Shown: positions 1 to 13,497 of the stretch, in pieces
Numbering within the stretch: the stretch's first letter is position 1
How the letters are laid out: every line of letters begins with the position of its first letter
Source: Trichinella spiralis
Taxonomy: Eukaryota; Nematoda; Enoplea; Trichinellida; Trichinellidae
Direction: 5' to 3'
DNA: 61,728 nucleotides
Assembly (NCBI GenBank): GCA_000181795.3
Contig: CM012955.1
Coordinates: 4,448,680-4,510,407 of the forward strand
The notes under the pieces: model-generated
The model's database searches: none
Told to the model about the DNA's origin: nothing
Seen by the model: only the letters and a program-made list of their open reading frames with translations
Position numbers and translations under genes: made by a program

Positions 1-1854
1 TTTGTAAAACCGAAAATAAATTTTTCCCACAATTTCAGCAGTGCAGATGGCCATTTCATCTCTTCCAACATTTACTGCTGGAGTATTTACAACAATGTCG
101 CGAATGAGCAACATCAGCATATATATGCCATTGCTAAATTAATTAAATTAACGCAAATTGAAAAATTAACAAATAATCCAATACCTAACGTAAATATGCT
201 TCATTGTATAAAGCGGCATTTTATCATTCAAATTGTTGTAATGTTTCATATATTGATCACGACTACTGGCATTCGATTTTACATTGAGCACATTTTCAAA
301 ATCATTTTCAATAAGCACGTATTGATGAAATTCACTTTTACAAGTAAGAATAGAATAAGCCACATAAAACGATACATCTTTCATATGCTTCAAATAAATT
401 CTTGTCATATTCTTTTCAAATATTTCATACATTTCCAAGCAAGCTTTAGGCAAATCATTTCGCAGCAAATTTCTCAAGTAATCATCATGATGAATTTCCG
501 ACATTGATACTTGAAGCATCGATAATACAGGATTCAACAATTCCATGACAACTACACGAAGCAGACAACGAACATCACATTTCAAAAGCTTTGCATAAAA
601 CTTGTCATTCAAATTTAATTTAATGCTTACAAACTTTTCACAACGTGCGGTCCATGTTTCGATAAAATTATCGAAAAAATTTTGTAAAATATTCTTTGAT
701 TTATTTATAATTGCCGGTTGATAATATTCATTAACAAACTTCAGAAAATATGTGCTGAAATTCGAAGAAAGATTTTGGCAGATTATCGCATTGAAAAACT
801 TTTCATCCAACCGCTTTGATAAACATATTAGCATGCTGTTGAATAATTCGGCGATGTTAATTGAAAATATTGTTTTTCGTAATTTATGACGTGAAACACC
901 AAATCTCAATTCAACAATATCTGAATTGCTTGTCAACCAAAACAATAGGGACCATTTTTCCTCCAAAATTCGCAAACAAGACATTTTGGGCGTTTCTGTA
1001 TTCCACTTTAAACTAACATTACCGTTCATTGCCAATGATATCAAATCTGCTCTTTCCATCAAAATTTCTCCCATTCTACCAATATCGTTCATAATTGATC
1101 GCAAACAATAATCCCAAACAAAACCATCACTGCTGTCATCACAATAATTGCAAATTGTATCATAATCATTATAAAGACAATGGAAACGTTTAAATAAATC
1201 ATTATAAAATTTTAAATCCTTTTCCTCTTCAGAACCAACTACTTTAACACCACAAACTGCAGCTTCATCAACCTGCTGCTTCCACTAAAAATTTTTATTT
1301 AAAAATAATTAATTACAAACAAAAACATATTATAACAGCTCAATTAGTTTCTTCAAAAAAATATCGCATTATTATCAATTTATTTTAAAAAATACTTAAA
1401 TTATACAACAGTAAAACAGCCATGCAAACTCAATACAAATAACACAATTGCTAAGTGTTAAATTAATTACATTACGTTGTTAAGAAGGCAAAGTTATGCA
1501 TGCAATCATTTAAATAAATATGTATTCAGATGAAAAGTGGAAAATAAATTATAACAGTGTCACCACTTGAATGTTTTATATCATTCCATTTTCAGAAAAT
1601 AATAATAATAATAACAATAACTTACGCTAGCAGATGCTACATCTTTTCCACAATTGTACTTTTCAGTCAAAGCTTCTCTCAATCTATTCTCCAATCGATG
1701 CTTCAACATCTGCACCGTTAATGAAATATTCATTCTTGAATCCATCATTATTCGACCACAAAAAATATCAAACAAATGAAATATCTCGAAAATTTTTAAT
1801 CCAGTCTTATTGGTCGCTGTATTCACAATGACAACAACGAAACCAACTAAATTG
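1..1854 (-). CDS. 3' part of an unrecognised, probably helical protein gene (partial)
   Basis: Three exons join in frame on the minus strand: 1854-1626, 1284-185 and 133-1. The last runs off the window, so the C-terminus is missing. The donors are GTAAG after 1626 and GTATT after 185; acceptors end in TTTTAG, TTTTTAG and AATTAG. The joined reading frame gives about 480 residues rich in Leu, Ile, Asn and Lys, with no signal peptide or clear membrane segment, and looks alpha-helical throughout. I do not recognise the family; a large scaffold or tethering-type protein would fit the composition, but that is a guess. The 5' part is not resolved: the reading frame at 2027-2236 could be an upstream exon, but its only donor is in the wrong phase for the 1854 acceptor. 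Confidence 0.6.
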
Positions 1855-2720
1855 CTAAAAGAAAAAGATGGTCAACAACAATTTAGCGTTGGAAAATTTT
1901 AAACTTTAAAAAGCACAAGTTCAATATTTGCTTTAAACATATGATAACAATTTCATATTTTTATTAAACCATAAATGCACGTGAACTATAGGTAATTAGT
2001 TTTATCTCTCAAATTATGAACAACTGTTAAAGGATAGATTTGAATTTCACTTTTTTATTGGCAAATACAGAATTAATAAATGCAATTAATTTTTGAAAAA
2101 TACTTTTATCTCTATAATATTCAATATATTCATGTATTAGAGTAAGAAACTTTTTACTTTCAGTTAATTCTTCAGAATACTGACGCCAAATAAAACAACA
2201 CATATTATGCTTTCTTGGATTGTAGATCATGTTCAAAAGAAATTACTATTCAATTCAGTTACTTTATTAATTACAATTCATATGCAAAATTAAATATTTC
2301 GAATGCTACCTGTTGTGTAACACTTTTCCATCTCCAGTGAAAACGTCTACCACTACCGCGCTCTCTTGTTTCAGTTCAGCAAGCTTTCAGCTTCAATAAC
2401 TCTGCATCAGTCTCAGTAAAATATTAATATGCAGCAATGACATCCACTAAAATCAACAATATTTTATATTCATAAATTTCCCTAATGCATAATTCGTAGC
2501 ATTCAAACTGACTTCATAACTACGGTCCATAATATTTCAAAAATTCTTCATCCAACAGTATAGATTGTTGGGCATAATAAATTCAGTTTAATAACATAAC
2601 GATTAACAAAAATTACATAAAAATAACGATAATACAAATTAGAAAAACTGAAAAAGGAACACAAAAAAATTCAAACTAATTGAAAAAAAAAATAATTTCC
2701 TCGAACAATAATATAAGAAT

Positions 2721-2752
2721 AATTTGATATTATATATATATAATATCAAATT
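2721..2752. repeat. 32-nt perfect palindrome just after the CDK stop codon
   Basis: The 32 bases read identically on both strands: an AT-only core flanked by AATTTGATATTA and its complement. It begins 2 bases past the kinase stop codon, so it would be in the 3' UTR and could fold as a hairpin in the mRNA. Confidence 0.75.
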
Positions 2753-2754
2753 AC

Positions 2755-4106
<1,352 letters not shown>

Positions 4107-4142
4107 CAGTCAACTGTTACTGTAAAATACAGTACGGTCTAC

Positions 4143-5007
4143 TCCCCGAGTATACTTCAAAGGCATGCCGCTCAACATTTGATTGGCCTTAAATTTCATT
4201 GGTTTTCATGCTGGCTAAATTTCATTAGTTTCTGTTGCGATGAGCTTTATTCGTTGTCGCAAACCTAAATTTTTACTGGTTGCCATTGTAATGCGTGCTA
4301 TTTGCCAAATTTTGATTTTATTTTAATGGTCAGTTTTCTGATATTCAAAGCTTTACTATTTTATGATACTTATGTGGTAAAATTAATTACAATTAAGTAT
4401 TTAATGAAATTCAGTGAAATGGTGAATCCATGTGATCTTTCTTACTAATAGCACCCATAACTTCTAAATTCAATTTATACTTTAATTTAAACTTATATTT
4501 AACTTCATCAAATTAAGAAACAAATTAATAGAAAGCAAACTTTTAAACAAGGTCTTTAAAATGCTCAATAGTATACACGCAATAAACTAAGTCAGTTTAA
4601 ATTAAAGTAAAGCAAATTTCTTAGATGTGATCAGCAGTTCTATGAATATAATTATACACAGAAATGAAACCACAAGCAAATTTGTTAATAAACTTATAAT
4701 TTTAAATTGCTAGTCAGCTTTTAAATGTGTAATTTAGCTACTACTAATAGACATATAGAAGATAAAGAGTAAAGCTCAGAATAAAAAAGTGACCATTAAA
4801 AAGAAACCAAAATTTGACAAATAGAATGCATGAAAATGACAACTAGTAAAATTTAGATTCCCAACAGCGAGTAAAATTCATCGCAACAACAACTAATGAA
4901 ATTTAGCCGCCGTAGAAACCAATAAAATTTAAAACCAATCAGAGTTCTACGCAAAATTTACAACCAATCAAAGTGTGAAGCGGCAAGTCTTTGATGTATA
5001 CTCGGGG
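4143..5007. mobile_element. MITE-like non-autonomous DNA transposon with long terminal inverted repeats
   Basis: The left end (TCCCCGAGTATACTTCAAAG) is matched in inverted orientation at the right end (CTTTGATGTATACTCGGGG). Similarity continues inward for about 150-175 bp, with an extra block of about 30 bp in the right arm. The arms hold short subterminal repeats of the type TAAATTTCATTGGTT. TCTAC lies on both sides (4138-4142 and 5008-5012), a plausible 5-bp target-site duplication. The internal ~540 bp is AT-rich and has no transposase-like reading frame, so it would depend on another element. The superfamily is not assignable from the ends alone. Confidence 0.75.
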
Positions 5008-5012
5008 TCTAC

Positions 5013-6800
5013 CACAAAATAATGATTTTAACGGCATTGAATCTTTAAATGTTGAATGCGATATATTTGTAATATAAACAATTCCATTAATAATGTATCA
5101 CTTCTCATGTTTTCATGTTGTTAGCTTTTCCGCATTTGACAGTTGATGCTGTTGAAATCTTGAAATTAATGAGGTACCAGAGGCGTTCCTTTTGTATGAA
5201 TCGTTTAATTTGATATATGTGGCTTGGCGCTGTGAATGCCACGTCTAGGAATAATAAATAGATTCCGGCGTTACTTTACGTTTATTCCATTATTTAAATA
5301 AATTATCACATATTGTAATATAATATAATATAATATAATATAATATAATATAATATAATATAATATAATATAATATAATATAATATAATATAATATAATA
5401 TAATATAATATAATAAAAAGCAAAAAATAAGATCATACTAGTCTGAAAACAAAAGTAATATAAATGAAACTATACAAATAACCGATCATATTCAATAACA
5501 AATCTAAAGCGCACCAGCAAATATACATCACAGTCGAAACCTGTACAAATAGTATTTCTACATATTATAATCATGCACGAGTAATATAATACGTAATAAA
5601 AATATGGCATAATGATGACATGCACAAATGATAGCAAAGTAAAACAGAAGGAAGCACAATTACATATCAAAAGTAATACAACAAAATAAAAACATATGAA
5701 TAACAATAATGATGCTATATAATAATAATCATGCACAATTTACAATATTACGATGTAATAAAAATTTGTACAAATATAAGTAATAATAAGACATATAAAA
5801 TGGTTAAAATATTATCGCATTAACAATAAAAAACTAAAAAAAATAATTTATATTTTTTGAAGGCTAAATTTTGTTTGGTAAATTATTAAATACAACTTTC
5901 ATTAACATAAATTGCAAGAAAACGTTCTTCGAATATTTACATTCATATTAACGTCCGGCTATTTGTCCTGCTTTTTATTAAATTACCTTATATACAGTAA
6001 AACTGTAGTCATGCCGTAATATACAGTAAACTTAATCATTGCTGTCTGTTAATAGACTTAATAAATTTAACTTATATAATTTATCAATAATATCATGTCT
6101 GACTTGATCATATATGTTTTGTTTTATATAATTTCACCTTTGTGATGTCAATGTTTATGTAAACTTACTTATCTTTCTTACTGTTCCGATGATATTCTTC
6201 AACAGATTTAAGATTTTAGATCTGCCTTAAAATTAATTATGTGCATCGCATGCTTCATATTTATTTTAAAATTTAATGGCAGTCCATAAACTTTATAAAA
6301 ATTATTAAATCTTGCGCTATTATTTTACATAATGGTCATGAGTACATTGCTTAAAATTATCATTATGTTTTTATAAATTTCAGTTCTGACTAAAAGAGTT
6401 TTTCAATTTTAGTTTTATCATTTGCACTTACTGTTTTTATAAATTTTTGTTTTCCGTGTATGCTGTACTTCAACTACTGTTTCTTGTAATGTTGTAATTA
6501 AGAAATACGGCGAATTGCTAATAAGTGATGTAGTGATTTCATTTTTGTTTCAATTTATGAAAAGATGAGTATTGTTGAGGAAAAAAAATATTTTGAGAAT
6601 GTACCAAAGAAAATTTCCATTGCTGGCAAAGCTTCACTCATCTGGGTGATAATTTATTTTTGTTATAGTTGCTGAAACTTTCTATAGGATGCGTGTTGTT
6701 ATTAATTGTGATTTGATTTTTCGTAATAGGTTTGTTGAATGCTTCATTTTGTTGTTTAATTCTTGTTCTTGATTCATTGAAAATGACTTTTATTTAGGAA
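5013..6800. other. Intergenic, AT-rich, with pentanucleotide microsatellite
   Basis: No gene is supported. A (TAATA)n array of about 20 units occupies roughly 5316-5414. The rest is AT-rich with short random open frames. The stretch just before 6801 is the likely 5' region of the DDX27 gene. Confidence 0.7.
5316..5414. repeat. (TAATA)n microsatellite
   Basis: About 20 nearly perfect copies of TAATA, directly visible. Likely length-polymorphic. Confidence 0.95.
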
Positions 6801-9800
6801 ATGAATAATCGCGGTAAGAAAAAGTCAAAGACCCCATTATTCAACCCAGATTTCGTTTTCAATGTAACTAGCAATACGGTTTTCGAGGAGAAGCTAAGTT
6901 TTTTGAGAACGTTAGCGAAGCAAGGCACAAGTATTGATTTGAATTCGCGAATTTCGGAAACTCGTCAGAAATTTGACGAAAAAGTACTTGTTTTGTTTAG
7001 ATCTTGTTTCTATATTATTCTACTCTGTATATTATGCTTAAATAAGAACAATTGTTTGATGTAGTTTTAACAAACCAAAAAAAATACATGCATGAAGATC
7101 ACTTTCAACATCAAGAAGTCAGTTTAGCCGTTGTGATTAACTTTTTTTTCGTTAATATAATTTGTTAATTGGAAAAGAATGTTTTTCAGTTACGTCAGTG
7201 TGATGCCCGGACACGAGACAAAGTCGAGTTATCAGATTCTGGCAGTGAGCCGAGCAGTGAAGACGAAAAAGTGCAGGGTGGTTCAGGTAACTGATATTAC
7301 AACTAATGCTTTAAATTTCGTTCTAGTTTTATATGCGTTGCAGGATGTTTTGTAAATTTCTTTTAGTTGCTTGTACAGAAACATTTGACATCTGGCATTG
7401 TTAGTGATAAAAGTTTTTTCTTCTTTGAGAATTTGGCTAAACGTTTTAATTTTATATCTGAATGAGAAGTTTCAGACGAGCAGTTTATTGTGAACTTGCA
7501 CTTGAATATCCGAATGTGTTAATTGTGTTGAAATTATTTTATAATAATTGAGAATTTATATTTTAGATTTGATTCGTGAAAAGCTCAGAAAAGGGAAACC
7601 TGCGGTAATTTATTATCAATTTTTTAGGAATTTTAAACAAATAAATACATGTATATATTATGTTTATAGAAAGAAAAGGAAGACAACTTTTTTGATAACA
7701 GATCTAAGTACAACATTTCATTGACATTTGAAGAAATGAATTTGTCTCGATCATTGAATAAGGTAAAACATGAAAATGTTTTGTTTCTTTAAATGATTAT
7801 TATGTATATATTTTTTGTTATATGTATATGTTGTTTAATTGTAAATATTAAGGCAATTTCATCGATGAACTACGTTAATCCCACTCCTATCCAAAGTGCA
7901 TGCATTCCAGTGGCATTACTTGGAAAGGACATTTGTGCCTGCGCTGCTACTGGAACAGGTAAAAATCTCAAAACAGCACATGTGCATATTTGGTTTCAAA
8001 TGATATACATTAAAATGAAGTTGTTTTTTATGAGTAAATTTGAAAAAAATGAATTAAAATTTTGAATCACAGAGAATAGAAGAGAAGATGAATGATTATT
8101 TTTATAAAGTGAATATTTTCACATGCATGTTTGTGTGATGATTGATTCATTTTTTTGTTTTTATTTGTTGTATTGCGTTTGATTGTAATTTAATTGAATT
8201 TGAATGAATACTTGACCATTTTGCAGGCAAAACTTGCGCTTACATGATACCAATTTTGGAGCGATTGTTGTTCAAACCTGTCGGCCGGCGGATTACACGC
8301 GTGCTTGTGATGGTTCCAACGCGTGAATTGGCTATGCAAGTGTACGAAACTGGTACGACTTTGGCGAAGTACACTTCTATCAGCATCGCACTGAGTACAG
8401 GTAAACTGTTCGCTTTCTGTTCCCGTTGGTGCATTTCTATAAATGGCAAAGCAACAGCATTGTAAAGTAGAATATGTTTTTTAAAAAAAATAATTTATTT
8501 AAAATAATTCAAAATTATAATTTAATAACGAAATGATGCTGATGCTTGATGTTTTTTTTGTATATTTTCAGGTGGGATGGATTTGAAATCCCAAGAAGCC
8601 GCTTTGCGGCTCAATCCAGACGTGGTCATTGCAACGCCGGGACGTCTAATTGATCATTTGCATAATAGTCCGGGCTTCAATTTGAACGGGGTTGAAATTC
8701 TTGTACTGGACGAAGCGGACAGGTATTCTGATTGGGCATAAGTTGTTTTTTGTGTTGTTATTTTCAAATTTGTCGCGCAGGATGTTGGACGAACATTTTG
8801 AAGAGCAAATGTTGGAAATCATGCGACTCTGTTCACCAACTCGTCAAGCGATGCTCTTTTCCGCAACAATGACTGATAAAGTGAATTTTGTTTAATTATT
8901 AATTATTATTTTTTTTTTGAATATTTTTTTCAGGTGAAAGATTTGGCGTCGGTTTCGCTGAAAAAGCCAGTGAAATTGTTTGTGAACGAAAATACGGAAA
9001 TGGCGTTGAATTTGAGACAACAGTTTGTCCGCATTCGGAAGGAACGTGAATGCAGTCGTGAAGCAAGTTTGGCCGGTAAAAAATTATTCCAATACACACG
9101 CATTAACTTCCAAATATTTTCCATATTATCTGTTTGGATTATGAATTTATTATTATTATTATTATTATTCAGCTTTGTTGAAACGTTCTTTTACAAGCAA
9201 AGTGTTGTTGTTTGCCGGCACGAAAGAGGTCTGTCATCGTTTGCGACTGTTGCTCGGTTTGCTTGGAATACGTGTCGCAGAATTGCACGGCAATTTATCC
9301 CAAGCTCAGGTATGTATGGGTTTGACAATTTTTAGTTCGTATGCTTGTAATTGTGTTTTTCTTGTCTGTAGCGCATTGATGCTTTGGAACAGTTCAAAAA
9401 GGGTGTGGTCGACGTGCTCGTCGCAACTGACGTCGCCGCCAGAGGCATCGATGTCCAAGGCGTGAAAACGGTAAAAAGCAAAAAATAAACGTTGTTGTTG
9501 TTTGTTTATTTGTTTGTATTCAAAAATTGAACATCGTCCAATAAATTGCAGGTGATCAATTATCAAATGCCGCATGTATTCAAGCTTTACGTGCATCGCG
9601 TCGGGCGTACGGCCAGGGCTGGTCGCAGTGGGTGTGCAGTTTCGTTTGTTTCCGAGGATGATCGTAAATTGGTAAAAGAAATTGTCAAACACTGTCCGAC
9701 GAGCATCAAGCGACGCATATTGAATAAAGGTACCCACAGCCACACCCCACATATATATATATATATATTATCATAAAAGTTGTGTCGATTTGATTGATTG

Positions 9801-10536
9801 TGTTTTAAACAGATGCGGTGGAAAGTTGTCAGAGGATGATCGACGAACTGCTTCCAGAAATTGACCGCATTGTTGAAGAAGAGAAACAAGAACGCCAGTT
9901 GTCGATTGCGGAGAAACAAATTGCCCAGGCGAAAGCGAAGCTTGAAAACGACCATCATCAAGCCGGCGCCACTACGAGCTCGAAGGCGAACAATAATCCC
10001 CAAAGGGTGTGGTTTCAGACGCCGGTCGCTCAGAAGCTCGAAAAAGGTTGTTTGTTTATTTGTTTATTTATGTTGTTTATTTATTATTGTCGTTGTTGAT
10101 TGTTTGTGTTTGTAGTTAAAAACAAACAGCTGTACAAGGAGGCGTTGAGAAAAAGCAGTGGCGCTAAGCAAAAGTCGACAGATGTGAAAACGCGAAAGGT
10201 ATCAACAACAACAACAACAATAATAATAGTAATAATTAATATTTTTAGAAAAAGTTGTCAGATGCACAGGACGAAAGTGGAGGACGGTTTGAAAAATTGA
10301 TCGACTATCAAGTTCGTGCCGCGAAGCGAAAACGCCGACAAGCTCGACTACGTGCGTGCGTTGAAAACGCCCCAAAGATGGCCGCTAAAAATGGTAATTA
10401 ATGTTCATGTTGTGAATATATATATATATATCGATTGAATAATTTTTTTTCTCCTTCCTATAATATTTTTCAAACAGTGAAACGCAAGTTTCACCAGTCG
10501 TCGTCGTTCGGCGTGGAATATTCGAGTTCCAAATGA
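6801..10536 (+). CDS. DDX27: DDX27 / DRS1-type DEAD-box ATP-dependent RNA helicase
   Basis: A nucleolar DEAD-box helicase; the family works in large-subunit rRNA processing. Start ATG at 6801, stop TGA at 10534-10536, about 16 exons and 670 residues (human about 770-800). Motifs in order: NPTPIQ (Q motif), Walker A ATGTGKT split by the intron ending near 8226, PTRELA, TPGR, DEAD within [20 protein letters not shown], the DDX27-like run [31 protein letters not shown], and [10 protein letters not shown]. The acidic patch near residues 78-90 and the basic C-terminal tail are family-like, with the N-terminal acidic region shorter than in vertebrates. The block after DEAD separates it from other DEAD-box proteins. 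It ends 331 bp from the convergent ATG14 gene. Confidence 0.95.
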
Positions 10537-10867
10537 TTCAGCAGCATTCCACTCACACTGGTGGTTGGCTTTTTTCGGAATATGCTCTTTCTTGACAAGC
10601 GGCAGCAATCATTTGAAGAGAATGATGTTCTATTTTTTTTTATTGAAAATAGTTCGAGAGACAACAAACAAACAAACAAATAAACAAATCAACCAGCACC
10701 GGTATTTTTTTTGTCCCTCGCATAATGACGCGTACGAAAATAAACAAACAACAGCAGCAGCTAAAATAGTACAGCAATTTGAACCCCATCCCCCAAAAAA
10801 AGAAAAGAAATAAAACAGAATAACATTTTATTGTGTGTGATACGCGATATACTTGTGGAACAAAGGT
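10537..10867. other. Convergent 3' ends of DDX27 and ATG14
   Basis: Tail-to-tail spacer. AATAAA-type signals occur on the plus strand near 10740 and 10807 (for DDX27), and on the minus strand near 10828-10833 (for ATG14). Confidence 0.55.
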
Positions 10868-12238
10868 TCACTTTTGCATGGCGTGAACAATGTTGGAAAA
10901 ATAGGCGGCCGTACGTTTGAACAAGGTTGTTGTTGTCGGCTGTTGTTGGTCGAGTTCCGCGTTGTCGACTGGCGGACTGTCCGAATAACGTGGCGACGTG
11001 GCCATGGGGTTCGGAGCGAACAGTGACGACGACACCGACGACAACTGCCACGTCGAGTAGACGGTAGTTGTTTGGCGCCGGGCCCCAGACACCAGCGCGT
11101 TCAGACGTCTGGTGTATTCGGTGAACATCCAGTCGGGCAATGGATGCGGCCGCACCAGTCTGGCGAGCCGGTCGTCGCTGAGAAACATGAACAAATTGCG
11201 GAACGGCATGTCGTAGCAGATGCCGTTGTCGACGCTGCACCGCTGGCTGCAGCGGAGCGCCAGCACGTTGGCGTCCAGATGCAGAACGGACACTTGGAAC
11301 CTGGCCCGGCCGACGTGCTCGTAGGAAAATTCCACGGGACTGACTTGGAATGGGAGACGGTAGTCGAGTATGCGGGCGAGGATGTCGAGCAGTTGGGCGA
11401 GGAAGGACAGGCCGGCGCAAGTGCTGCGCTCGGGGCGGTGGTCGACCGAATCCGGCTCGACGTTCAACAGTCGCTTCAGTCGGTTGACGACGATGTAATC
11501 CGCAGCGATGCAATAGTCGACGAAACGAAATACAGTAGCCGACAGGCGTTCGGCCAGCAACCACCGCTGGTAGTGGACAGGGGTCACTTTGACCAACGCC
11601 AAGGTCGGTGGCGTCGGACTGACCGGCGAACGGGAAAAAAATTCCGGATTACTCGCCTCGAACGGCAGAACGCAGCGCACCACGTCGGCCGCTGCACGGT
11701 CCCGTCTACGCAACAGCTTCCCCTCGCAGTGGGCCAGTTGAGCGTCCCAGTCGCGCAGGGCGTGGTTCCTGTCCACAATCCGCCGTTCCAATCGCCAGCA
11801 CAACGACTGCAAGTGGTCGATCACCTGACGCTGGCAGTGATTTTGGAACAACAAATCCGCCAACTGCTGTCGCTTGCAGGTGATGCTTTTGGCGAACAGC
11901 AGCACCGTCCGTCGCAACTCTTCCAATTGCACCTCCAAGCGGTCCAACTCACCGTAAACCGCCAGGCTGGGATCTTCCACCGACCGCACTTCGTAGATCG
12001 CGTTCATCAGCAACTGCAAGCCGACCACGAGCCGACGGCGATTCTTCAACCTGGCCCAATCCAGGCGGTCGTTCGTACAACGACCACAGCACAATCGACC
12101 ATCCGTGAGCTTGCAAGTCGAGCAGCGAACCAACAACGGTCGAGGGGTCGTTGTCGAATTCACCAGCACGTCGTAATGGAACGCTTGCAAGTCGTCGGAC
12201 ATCCACGTCCACCGTCGACCGCACGCCCCGTGAGCCAT
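10868..12238 (-). CDS. ATG14: ATG14/Barkor, autophagy-specific subunit of the class III PI3-kinase complex
   Basis: ATG14 joins Beclin-1, VPS34 and VPS15 and directs PI3P production at autophagosome formation sites. The chosen start is ATG at 12238, in an excellent context (CCAGCCATGG), giving 456 residues in one exon. Visible: an N-terminal paired-Cys module (CSTCK and CCGRC, about residues 39-53), as in Barkor CxxC motifs; a central Leu/Arg/Gln-rich coiled coil at roughly 60-190; then the conserved block LDILARILDYRLP with a downstream Asn-rich LDANVLALRCSQ, matching the family's LVNILSHILDVNLP and LNANILYLCFSQ; then FRNLFMFLS. The tail is Ser/Thr/Gln-rich and ends in an amphipathic stretch (LFKRTAAYFSNIVHAMQK), like the membrane-binding BATS region. 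The gene is much more GC-rich than its neighbours and intronless, which explains a long antisense open frame. Confidence 0.88.
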   Translation of the reverse strand: MAHGACGRRWTWMSDDLQAFHYDVLVNSTTTPRPLLVRCSTCKLTDGRLCCGRCTNDRLDWARLKNRRRLVVGLQLLMNAIYEVRSVEDPSLAVYGELDRLEVQLEELRRTVLLFAKSITCKRQQLADLLFQNHCQRQVIDHLQSLCWRLERRIVDRNHALRDWDAQLAHCEGKLLRRRDRAAADVVRCVLPFEASNPEFFSRSPVSPTPPTLALVKVTPVHYQRWLLAERLSATVFRFVDYCIAADYIVVNRLKRLLNVEPDSVDHRPERSTCAGLSFLAQLLDILARILDYRLPFQVSPVEFSYEHVGRARFQVSVLHLDANVLALRCSQRCSVDNGICYDMPFRNLFMFLSDDRLARLVRPHPLPDWMFTEYTRRLNALVSGARRQTTTVYSTWQLSSVSSSLFAPNPMATSPRYSDSPPVDNAELDQQQPTTTTLFKRTAAYFSNIVHAMQK

Positions 12239-13497
12239 GGCTGGACACGAGCAAAAACCAAACGCCAAACAACAAAAAACTCAACCAGCCATCGAACGCA
12301 ACGGCTACGCAATCAACTGCGACGTCGTTGCTTGATTAAAATTGTGGACAAAAAACAACAGAATTCAACAATTCGAACACCAACGAACAACAGTACCACT
12401 GTCAGTTAACAACACGGCTTTGCGGATAACTTTGTTTGTTTCTTTCAGAATACAGTACCATGATGTTCAGGTTTAACAATTACAAAACAACGGTGAACTG
12501 ATCGAAATTGACATTTCAGTTGCTCATCTGAAAACTTTGAATCGAAACAAAACATCAATAACAGCATATTTTTTTAATAATTTGTATAACTTTTCAAATT
12601 AAATTTTAACTTTCAATTCAATTTCACCACTGCCATGGGATGTGAACAGAAAGATTTTATTCACATGCAGAAATGATAATTATGAAAAATGTTTTTTTTA
12701 TTGATTAATTATGAAATTTGTTTGAAATTTAGAAAAAAAATATTCGCATGACCGCAGTTTGTCAAGCAGCGTCACGTTGAATAAAGTGAAACTGAAAAAA
12801 TATTTGAACTTATTATTGACAAAAAAACCAGAAAATGTGCAATTCAATTTAAAAATAAAACAACAAAAAAATAATGCCTACTCTTCCGTATTACTGTGTT
12901 TCCTGTTGCGTTTGCTTTGTTTTGTTCAGTTCATTTTTTGTCACGCCCCACTTTATGGAATCGAAAAGCAAATAGTAGAATAACCCATAATTATTTACGG
13001 TCAAATGCAAATGAATAGTACTTTGAAATTACAACACAGACTTTGACAAAAATGAAATTCTCTCCTGTTGTCCTTATTACTGTAGATGGCGTTGTAGTTA
13101 TTTTTTTTAAAAAACGATGTTTTTTTCAACTGAAAACTTAATCTAATTTATGTGCACATTTTTAAAACTTGAATCAAATGTAATGCTTTTGGGGCATTTT
13201 GCAAAAGTTGTAAAAAATTTAATTTGAAAATTCATTCAAATCAACGCACACATTTTTTTAATTTGATCAGTTGTAAGATTGTAAAAGAAAAATATTTAAA
13301 ATTTAATAAGTAAATTTTCATAGAACAATAACCACGTTGCGCAAATGCGACAGTTCTCGATTGTTGGGCTTGCTGTCATAAAAGGCAAACATCTGCTTGA
13401 ACATCAATTACAGTAAGTACGACGTCAGCGAACTTATGCTGACGTTTCGTTTGTGGAGTGTTTGGAGTGATAATTTGAATAAGGTCGCTTGCCGGGA
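12239..13497. promoter_or_regulatory. Divergent intergenic region between ATG14 and DNAJB11
   Basis: About 1.26 kb between two start codons pointing away from each other, so it must hold both promoters. It is AT-rich; no convincing TATA box or other defined element was identified. CCACGTTGCGC near 13332 is a local GC-richer patch. Placement of transcription starts is not possible from sequence alone. Confidence 0.5.

Noticed and set aside
2027-2236. Upstream exon of the left-edge gene (69 codons, minus)
   Set aside because: It looks codon-like, but its only donor is phase 0 while the next exon needs phase 2. Left as unresolved rather than annotated.
2310-2400. Short frame KLAELKQESAVVVDVFTGDG ending at a GTAGC donor (minus)
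   Set aside because: Attractive as an exon but without a clear acceptor or in-phase partner; too little support.
5470-5736. 88-codon hydrophobic Cys-rich minus-strand frame
   Set aside because: Low-complexity AT-rich sequence next to a microsatellite; the hydrophobicity reflects TTT/TAT codons. No promoter or splice context.
9306-10003. Minus-strand open frames of 138-148 codons opposite DDX27 exons
   Set aside because: They overlap well-supported helicase exons and introns on the other strand and have no family features.
11072-12409. 445-codon open frame on the plus strand opposite ATG14
   Set aside because: It is antisense to a clear ATG14 coding region; its length follows from high GC and few stop codons. 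The predicted protein is Gln/Arg/His-rich with no recognisable domain.
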